From Symsagittifera roscoffensis (lineage: Eukaryota > Xenacoelomorpha > Acoela > Convolutidae): DNA of 64,000 bases. The translations under genes and the position numbers were made by a program. The stretch's first letter is position 1, and each line of letters starts with the position of its first letter. The notes beneath the pieces are model-generated. The model saw nothing but the letters and a program-made list of their open reading frames with translations. It was not told where the DNA came from and did not search any database. Where the stretch lies: NCBI RefSeq assembly GCF_963678635.1, contig NW_026971739.1, positions 1 to 64,000 on the forward strand, given 5' to 3'. Shown in pieces: positions 54,877 to 64,000 of this stretch.

Positions 54877-57800
54877 CAATTATCACAACTTATCTCTCAA
54901 AGTTGTCTCAGCGTCAACGGAATTTACATCCAATATTTTATTTCAGAGGACAATACGGAAAAAAAAACCGTATTTTGAAAAACTTTATCGGTTCAGAAAG
55001 TTTAATGGACCATTCTGATAATACAATAAAAGAAATTTACTTCAAGTCGACTAAAAAAAAATGCTTTTCCTTAGCACTCTAACTTGAATAAAAACGTGAT
55101 AAAATTTTACAATTTTAAAGTAAGCAAGCAACAAAAACTTGAATCTTCAAATGAGAAATGTCAAAAAAATGCAAACTTCCAAATATTCATTTAAAATCTG
55201 CTATTTTTAGTTTTAGTTTGTTCTGGTTTTCTACATTTCTCTGCAGATACTTTTTGCAAAATCTTTCTTTTAGTTTTTTTTCAGTTCAACACAACTGTTT
55301 TGCAGATATTCTTGCAACTAGAGCTTCCGGTTGTTTGTGGGTTGTATATCTTTGCTCAGTTTCAGTTTTGCCCATAAGTTGCGTCGCTCTATTGTCCCAA
55401 TTTCTGTAGCTTGTCACATATGAAATATTCTGTAATATTTGATGTTGCCTAAGGATAAAATTTGACTTTTCGAATAAAAACTGAATTCAAAATATAAAAC
55501 CAAATAAATGGGTAATCCAATCGCCCACAGAGGCATTTATAGTCGGCCCTATTTTGGCATCATAATCCAAATTTTTTTTGTCAGAGTATGTGTGAAGTGA
55601 AATAAAAAATCAACAGTATAATCGTGCAAAAAAGTAAAGAAGTGGGTGAATCTTTAATCTTGAATGCCTCCTGACAAACCAGATCAGCAAGTTGGTGAAA
55701 CACAAAATTATGATTTTTTTCGATTAAAAGACTCAGAATAGTGAGAGTAGTACGCTCAGTGTAGTGCGTTCTGTCGGTGTACGATTTTTTTCTTGAGTTG
55801 TTCGTGCAATTGTTATTTCTAAACTTCTTCTCCAAGAGGGTATTTAGGACGCTTATTTCAGCGTCCAATGATTCCCGTCGAAGAACTGACACAAGTAGTA
55901 CTTTTTTCGGGTAATGTGTCAATAAAAATTTTCATATTACGGGTAATTTAGCCAACTCGTTTTAAGGGTATACCCTTATCGGGATGATCTTATGTTTGTT
56001 ACCTCCGCACAAAATGAAAATATGAGTAAACTGTTAAAGAATTTTCAGAACAATTCGGGTCTGCCATTTTGTAAATTTTAAGCCCGAAAAATCAGTAATT
56101 GTAATGTCGGGAGCAACTGAATAGTGGTTATTATATCAATTTTGTAAGCAAATAGCATGACTAACGCCAATAATTACAGTAGAATTTGCCATTATCTTTT
56201 AGTATTTTGAATTATGGGTTGCTTATACATTCTAGCTTTTGTTTTCACTTCTGCTGATCGGATGATGCCATCTTGATTATAGTTTGTTTTCACTATTCTT
56301 CCTAAGTCAAAACTGTCTGTGGATAATTGTGGGTCAACTATTCAAACAACGTATCCATCATTAAGCTCAATCTTCAACTCTTTGAACCATTTAGTTCTTG
56401 CTAAGTGCATCGGAACAAATTCCTCTCGAAATCTGTGCCAGATTTGATTTGCGTTTGCTTGGGCTGCTTTCAGGTTCCTGTGATTTCCAATGTACCCCCT
56501 TTGAGTAGATTTGAAATATTTCTGACCCAGATGATCCAATCAAGAAATGATTTGGGGCTATCGCCTCCTAACTTTCAATACCATCGGAAACGGGTGTAAG
56601 TGATCTTTGATTTAAGATTCCTTCCACGATGCAAAACTGTCGTTATCAGGGAGCCTTCATTCATGTTCTTGGTTATTAAAACATTATACTTCGCTTTCTT
56701 GGCACTTCTCCCAAGTCCTTCCCAAACTCCTCCAAAGTAAGGGCTTGAACCTCCACTCGATATACTTCTTGGCCATTACTTCTTCCATTTCCTATCCCTT
56801 CATCTGCGCTTTCAGATGATTATTGGTACCCAAGAAGTTTGTTTCATTGTCGTTGATGATGAGATGAGGCTTGCCACTTCGCGCAAAAAATCGAAACAAA
56901 CAAGTCAACATTGCTTCTGTGCAACTTCTAAGTATACTGCTCTTGTGAAGACAAGTCATCAGACAGATCCATTTTTTCTCCGACGATCTTCTGATTTTAA
57001 CATTGAAGGGTCCAAAATACTCCTGTGTTTTTAAAAGTTTACTGAAGTACATTCTAACTTCGGTTAGATCCACCATCATGGGTTGTTCACATTTGTTAGA
57101 AGTTTTTCGACAAGGAAAATAGTTTGCTTTTTTTAATTTTAGCTTTTTGTTCAAGCCAAAAGTTCAGTATTTCTCTTGAACCATACTTCTGAGTTGTTCA
57201 ATTCATAAATGACTTTTTAAATATTCAGTTCTCAGAAAAATCCTTGTGACATGATGCTTGCCATCCAATATTTTTGATTGGTTTTGTGCGAATGTCAAGC
57301 CCCTTGACTTCACTAGTCTGCCTCTTGCAAACAGTGATCCATCCGCAGCTAGGAATGGAATCAGTTTTTGAAGATGAGTTTGTTTATCTTCCTTGAAACT
57401 CTCTTGTTGAGCTGATCTGAAGATTGTTTTTGTTGCTTCCACATTTTCTTCAGCTGCTGTGATATTCAAATTTTTCGATTTGTCTTTTTCAATTGCCTCT
57501 ATGCAATAAGCAATCGTATTTGGAACTCTTTTGAAATTCTCAAACCTATGCCGGACGGCCAAAGGTTCATTGCTGGTAACTTTGTTACAATTTTCTTCGA
57601 CGACTTCTTCCAATACAACATCCTTGATTTTAGGTTTATTTGGCCACTGATCTTCACTTGATCCAGGCCGCTCCATGTAGCCAAGTGCTGTCAAGTATCT
57701 GATTTATTGTCAGACCCCTTGTTCCTATGTCTCCATGAATTGACAGTTGTGGTGTCTAAGACCTCCGCGACCCTTTTTGCCCCAAAACCTGTTAATTTCT

Positions 57801-60800
57801 TTTCGGAAGACAATCAAACCAATACTATACTAGAATCCGACATCAAGTATTTTTTTTACTGTGGTTTGGTGCAGTTGTTGCATTATGATGTCTTTGATTC
57901 TGATAGCGATCACTGCTGCTTGCAATTCCAGCCTTGGTATGCTCATTTGCTTCTTGATGCCACTCTTGTTTTGCCAACTAAAAAAGGTAAGCCGATATTT
58001 TCATCTTCAGCTGACGCACAGAAGTTTCCAACCACTCATAAGCCTTCAGGAAACGCGTCTGCAAAAACGTGCAGGTCAGTTTGTTTTGGTACAAAATTGA
58101 AGGAGTTTCTTTGGATTTCCATAGTTTTGGGATTTCCAATTGTACGAGTTCTTTTCTCCATGACTAAGATTCTTCTGCAGTATCTTTAGGTGTTATCTTA
58201 GCCCAATCCACTCCATCTGTTTTCCATATCGTTTTCAAAACATTCTGATTCAATTTGTGTAGGGTGACAAAAGTCCTAATGGGTCAAATAATGAGGAAAC
58301 CACACTAAGAAATGTCTCGTTGAGAGAATCCTTCATCTGCTTTGTCCTTCATTCCACATACTGAAAAGGGTCTGAATCGGTCCTCCAATCGAGTCCCAAT
58401 ATCGATGCTTTCTTTTCTTCGACGTTTTCAGACAACTCATCAACCTTGCTTTGGAATTTCGTCAATATGAAACCAACTCTTCACAAGTTTCTAACTATTT
58501 GTTTTTTGAAGTTCTCAGTCCCTAGTTGGTCATTTGATGAAAAAATGGAATCATTAATGCAGAAAAGATTTCATAACTGATACAAAATATCAACTTCAAG
58601 GGTTCTTGTTAGTGGATACTTTGCACAAGTTGGTGAACTTCTAGCGCCAAAATTGTGTCGATTGTTATGTAAATAACAATCGTCACATTTTTATTTTAAA
58701 CATCTGAGTATACAAACCTCAGACAAAGAGTGTCATCTTCTTTTTCTTGATTTGAAGAAACATCTATTCTATGTAGGCCGTGAGTGCAACTGCTCCTTCC
58801 CAAAATTTGAACAAAGTCTCAACAAGTTTTTGCAACAAAACTCGTCTAGGAAGTAAGTTATTCTGCGAACAGGTACCTTGATACTTCGATGCTGCATTGC
58901 AAAATTTTCTAATTTTACCTCGTTTATGTGGGTGAAAAACGGGATGATCTGGTAGATACAGAATCCTTCTGTTTTTTTTTCTACAATATCATTATGAGAC
59001 ATTTTCTTGATGAAACTTTTTCGAGATCCGCTTTGATTGTTCCGCTGTACTTTTTCTTCAGTTCTTTGTCTTTGCCGAGTCTTCGCTGCAACAATCTCAG
59101 CTGTTCCAGGACATTTCCGTAGTTATTGGGTAATTTGACTTTGTCGTCTGTCCATAAAAGTTCAACATCGCAACTTCCATCCTCGAATTTTGTCGTTGGT
59201 TCGAGAAAATGTTGAGCTCTTCTTCTTTCTCCAGATAGCGACTCAACACTTTTTGAGGAACCATAACTTTCTGGGGCCCACCATTGCTTAACCTTCTCTA
59301 CCTCGTTAGCTGGCTGTTCCTCTGCAGAACAGAAATGGGATTGGGCTTTGCGAATCCTAACTTGCTGTTGTTCCAATGAACCACTTAGTGGCCATCCTAG
59401 GGGTGTCTTTACTCCCCATGCTTCTCTTTTGTTTTGATCCTTATACTCAATTGGTCTCATCAGAATGAAATCGTCCTGACCAATAGCAGTCTCATTTCAG
59501 AGAGTGATATTTTGCAGTTTGGCCTTATCGACAAGTGAGAAATTCTTCTGTTGTAAATCTGGGAATCTTAGCTGGTTGATCCAAGTGACAATTTATTAAG
59601 TACCAAACAGTTGATGTGGTCTGGTTTTAGATTTCTGCTTGTCACTTTCATGGAGATCTTTTCATTGATGTTGATCGCACTGTTCGTTCCAGAAAGTTCT
59701 CTTCTGCATTCCTTTGCTGACAAATTTATCATATCTTAGAGACTTTTGTCGATTAGTGTCACTGTCGATCCGGTATCGTGCAAAGCGCAAGTGTCCACTG
59801 ATTTGCCCATGTCTGGGTTAATTAGTTTTACTCTTACACTTGGAAATAAACCACTACTTGCGGGCATACTATAAGCGTTAGTCGACTACTGTTGTACATC
59901 AGCTTTGTTACTTCCCTTTTGTTCAAGTAACAGACGGATGTGCCATTTGTTGCAGCCACTGATCACACATGGACTGACTTAACAATCCTTGATACTATGT
60001 GTTTTGGCCAAGCATCCAAAACATAACCAATTTCTCCTAATAATTTCAAACTTTTGTCTCACGTTTATCATTTCCAACATTTATGGATTCCTTTGTTACA
60101 GCACAAGCAGTTATCTGCGTTTTTATTCAGATGTCTTTTGTCTTCTGTTGTATAGGTTCTGGCTTTTCCTTCTTTGGAATTGCCTCGATTGTTTTGTTTC
60201 AAGGATCCAGTTGCAACTGTGGATTAATGACTTCTTTTTGCGATTAATTGATATGGCACTAATGCCACATCAGTCAACCATTAACTCAGTTCAGCAACAT
60301 TTGGTTCTGAGTGTCTCGTTTCAATTTTGAAGAACGTCCATTTTCTTTCCGATCAGGAGGGAACTTAGCGAGTTTCATGTTGATGCTTGCAGTTGCTTTC
60401 AAATCCCCATGATATCCAAAGTTAACAAGAATACTAGAAATTGTACTGACTATCCCAGCGAACTTCGATATTTGGTACAAGTCGTGCATCTTAATGTTTG
60501 AAAAGCTTTGCACTAACTCAAGTTGAGAGTGAGCTAAGTTGTGTGGCTGGCCATAATGTCTGGACAACAGTTTTCAAACATGTTCGTGTTGGTTGCCATC
60601 AAATCAGAGTCCCGCTAGTATCTGCTTTGCTTTTCCCGATGGATGGCTCTTCAGATAGTACACGTTTTCGTTTTGGGTGATGTTGGTGTTATGCACTGTA
60701 GCCATAAACTGTCCTGACCACTCGGGCCATACCAAAGTTCTCCTCCAGAAAGTTGCATTTTTACTTTTGGTAAGCTGGGTTTGGGTAAACGCCGATATCT

Positions 60801-63800
60801 GAGCTCGCTGTTTAGATCATCTGAGTATCTGTCGTGATGTCAATCTTCTTGTTGCCTTATCAATCCGGTTTTAAATGCATACATCGATGAATTTTTTTCG
60901 GTTCGTCAGTTTGGTTGAGCAATTTTACCCAGCCGTTGGTGTAGTCCCTTTAATCTTCTTCGTCAAAAGTGACTGACTTTCTTTCTGGAGACTTGTGTCT
61001 ACCGCTCCTATCCGGAGACATAACTCGTTTACTAGCGAGTTCTGATTGTTTGTCGGCAATCGACAAGTTCATGTTGCCAAAATCTTGATTCAATCGCGCT
61101 GTGTCTTCAGCGTTTCGAACTTTCAATTCCAGTGCTTTTTAGAAAATATTTTTTAATTTGTTGAGTTTTCCAGCTCCAGTTGAGCAACCATCTCTTTGAG
61201 ACAGAGTACTTCCTCATCATTGGAGTGGTGTCTCGCGTGTGACGAAAATTCAATAGAGCCTGTTCTGTGACTCAACCTTGCCCTGTATACGGATTGTGCT
61301 GCTGAGGTGTTGCCAAGCGCTTCGGCCTTGCCAATGTTCTTCAAATACTCATTGCCAAAATCCTCAGAACAGTATGCATTTTTGTTTTGTTCAAACTCTA
61401 TCGAAGGTGCGTTATTTCCCTGTTTGGCTTCACCTTATTATGCCTTCTTTTCATTTTTTTTAGCGAAGTTTAAGAGTTTCTGAAACTTTGATTTCACTCG
61501 ACAGGATCTTCGTTTTTTGTCGGTCTTTTCATTTATTTTATCTTTCGTGCTCCAGTTTTCGTACTTTTCTCGCAGTCATTCGTAGGGTTTTTGCTTGCCT
61601 TTCTAAGAGTCGAAGTTGTACTTGTCCTTCGGTATGACTCGCAGCGTTTGCTTCGAATTCTTCGCGTTCGCTCATTTTGTTTTCGGAGTGATTTAAGAAC
61701 AGGATTTTAAAGAAAGAAAAGAAGAATGAAAGCTAATTGAAGTCAAATATCGTAATTTTAGCTGGATGAATTTTAATTAGGAAGGAAGGGATTGATTGGT
61801 AGGTTCAAATATGTGTTTTTGTAAAATCAGGAACTGTGTTACACTTGGGTCAACAACAAAACTATTTCGGTGTGCTTTTTAACAAATCACTTCGATCAAT
61901 CGGTACGAAATTTTTGATAATACTCTTATTTTTCTATTAACCATCTCCCGCTACCAAGAAAATATCACGGTTTGTCACTTAAAATTGCCTTGAAGTAAAC
62001 GCAATTTACAGTCAATTTTTTAATTCAGAGGATAATATAAAAACGGAAGAAAAAGTTGTTTATCAAAAAGGTTATCGGTTTAGAAAATTTAATGTAGCGT
62101 TCTGATAATACAATAATAGAAACTTACATTAAGTCAACCAATAATTGTTTTTTCCTTACAATCCAACTTGAAATAAAACGTGATAAACTTTTATCATTTT
62201 AAAGTAATGAATAAGAAAAATTTGAATCTCCAAATGAGAAAGATCAAAATTATGCAAGCTTCCAAATGTTTATTTCGAGTCTGCTATTTTCATTTTCAGT
62301 TTGTTCTGGTTTTCTGCAGTTTCTTTCCAAATAATTTTTGCAAAATCTTCTTTAGTTTTTTTTCAATTCAACGCAACAGCTTTGCAGATCTTCTTTAAAC
62401 TGTAGCTTCAGGCAATTTTTGCTAAGTTTCAGTTTTACCCTTAAATTGCGTTTGCGTCGCGCCATAAACCCAATTTCTGTAGCTTGTCGATATATAAAAA
62501 CAATCTTCTGACATATTTGATGTTGCTCAAGGTTATAAGTAAATATGGGATTTGACTATTCAGATAAGAATCTGAATTCAAAATCTGAACCCAAAACTTG
62601 TTTGCGTTTCTAAGAGTCGAAGTTGTACATCTTTTTTTCGCTCATCTTTTTTTCTAAATTATTTGAGAACGTGATTTTAATGAAAGAAAAGAAGAAGGAA
62701 AACTGATTTAAGTCAAATATTGTTTTATAGCTGGATGAAAATTTATTAGGAAGGAAGGGAATGAATGGCTGGTTCCAACTATGTGTTTTTGTAAAATCAG
62801 GAACTCTGTTGCCTTTGGGCCAACAAAAAAAAACTATTTTGGTGTGCTATTTAACAAATCACTTCGATCAATGGGTATTAAGTTTTGATAATCCTCTTGT
62901 TTTTCTTTTAACTATCTCCTGCTACCAAGAAAACATCACGGTTCGTAACTCAAAGTTGCCTTAGTGTAAACAGAAATTACAGCCAATTTTTATTTCAGAG
63001 GAAAATATAAAAAGAGAGGAAAAACATGTTTTTTTCGAAAAGGTTATTGGCTTAGAAAAACTAACGTAGCGTTCTGACAACACAATAAAAGAAACTTACT
63101 TTAAGTCAACCAATAACTGCTTTTCCTTACCACTCCAACTTGAAGTAAAACGTGATAAAAAATTATCATTATAAAGTAATAAAGAAGAAAAAATTGAATC
63201 TTCATTGAGAAAGGTCAAAATTATGCGAGTATGCAAATGTTCATTTCAAGTCTGCTATTTTCAATCCTAGTTTGTTCTGGTTTTCTGCAACTTCTCTCCA
63301 GATACTTTGGGCAAAAAAATTTCCTTAAGTTTTTTTTTTTCAATTCAACGCAACCGCTTTGAAGATTTTGTTGCAACTGTTGCTTCTGGCTGTTTTTGCT
63401 AATTTTCAGTTTTGCCCTTAAATTGCGTTTGCGTCGCCACATACTCCTCATTTTTGTAGCTTGTCGACATATAAAAACAATCTTCTAGCGTAATTGATGT
63501 TGCCCAAGGATAAAAGTAATTATGGGATTTGACTTTTCAAATAAGAAAATGAATTCAAAATCTGAACCAAATAAGTGTTTGCGTTTCTAAGAGTCGAAGT
63601 TGTACTCGTCCTTCAGTAGGACTCGCAGAGTTCGCTACGAATTCTTTGCGTTCGCTCAACTTATTTTCTAAACTATTTAAGAACGTGGTTTTAAAGAAAT
63701 TAAAGAAGATTGAAAACTAATTTAAGTCTATTTTTGTTTTCATAGCTGGATGAATATAAATTAATAAGGAAGGGATTGAATGGCTGGTTCCAAATATTTG

Positions 63801-64000
63801 TTTTTGTAAAATCAGGAACTCTGTTGCTTTTGGGCCAACAACAAAACTATTTTGGTGTGCTTTTTAACAAATCACTTCGATCAATGGGTATTAATTTTTT
63901 GATAATCCTCTTGTTTTTCTTTTAACTATCTCCCGCTAACAAGAAAAATCACGCTTTGTCACTCAAAGTTGTCCTAGTGTAAAGCAAATTTACAGCCAGT
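54877..64000 (-). mobile_element. BEL/Pao element, unit-3 copy (fossil, cut by window end)
   Basis: 3' LTR from 54,877; 3' noncoding stretch with a 113-codon minus frame at 55,581-55,922; integrase C-terminal domain at 56,342-56,539; integrase core at 56,792-57,154 (EYFGPFNVKIRR, then LIINDNETNFLG); zinc-binding head at 57,203-57,694; RT linker at 58,981-59,460; protease ~59,490-59,865; gag to the ATG at 61,675; primer-binding-site-like CTCCCGCTACCA at 61,945-61,956. The LTR array starts at 61,957 and runs off the window. Same family and order as unit 1; broken, well over ten breaks, most shared with unit 1. Confidence 0.85.
61957..64000 (-). repeat. LTR + leader + gag-start array, unit 3 (partial)
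   Basis: The first two full monomers and part of a third, in the same order as 13,005-15,060 of unit 1. Differences from unit 1 are a few per cent at most, so the array arrangement already existed before the unit was duplicated. Confidence 0.85.

Larger units (their letters stand above)
48945..64000. repeat. Tandem unit 3 (runs off the window)
   Basis: Direct copy of unit 1 positions 1 to about 15,060: left gene block, minisatellite, palindrome cluster, BEL pol and gag, and the first two or so repeats of the LTR array. It ends only because the window ends. It keeps the BEL element that unit 2 lacks, so the BEL insertion is older than the unit duplication. Confidence 0.95.

Overview
This is AT-rich metazoan DNA, repeat-dense and without ordinary host genes that I can recognise. 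The metazoan call rests on a BEL/Pao LTR retrotransposon (a family known only from animals), on short GT-AG introns (46-254 bp) and on Polinton-type DNA polymerase relics. I cannot name the species. No tRNA, rRNA or CRISPR was seen.

At the largest scale the window is a head-to-tail tandem array of one roughly 39-kb unit. Unit 1 runs from 1 to 38,975, unit 2 from 38,976 to 48,944, and unit 3 from 48,945 past the window end. Unit 2 is a short version lacking the middle 29,006 bp; adding that back to its 9,969 bp gives 38,975 bp, the full unit-1 period. The phase is arbitrary, because position 1 is simply where the window begins. The units are nearly identical, so the amplification is recent.

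Each full unit is built as follows (unit-1 coordinates). (a) 1-5,640 is a compact block of unrecognised genes on both strands, followed by a 26-bp minisatellite and a cluster of GGATTCC-centred near-palindromes. (b) 5,940 to about 27,570 is one BEL/Pao element on the minus strand. Its gag-pol relic lies at about 7,400-12,723. Its 5' end has been expanded into a ~14.5-kb array of [gag start - leader - primer-binding site - LTR] repeats, about 21 LTR cores. (c) About 28,600-38,200 is a virus-like block: a tiny spliced gene, a GC-rich 24-26-bp minisatellite, four compact unrecognised genes, and a protein-primed family-B DNA polymerase of Polinton/Maverick (adintovirus-like) type. (d) 38,200-38,975 is noncoding and carries more GGATTCC palindromes, leading into the next unit.

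Without the BEL insertion the unit is about 17 kb, the usual size of a Polinton. My reading (inference) is that the unit is a decayed Polinton-like element with an unfamiliar gene set, invaded by a BEL element and then amplified in tandem. Both elements are broken, and many breaks are shared between units, so decay came before amplification. I see no capsid, packaging ATPase, protease or Polinton integrase gene in the window.
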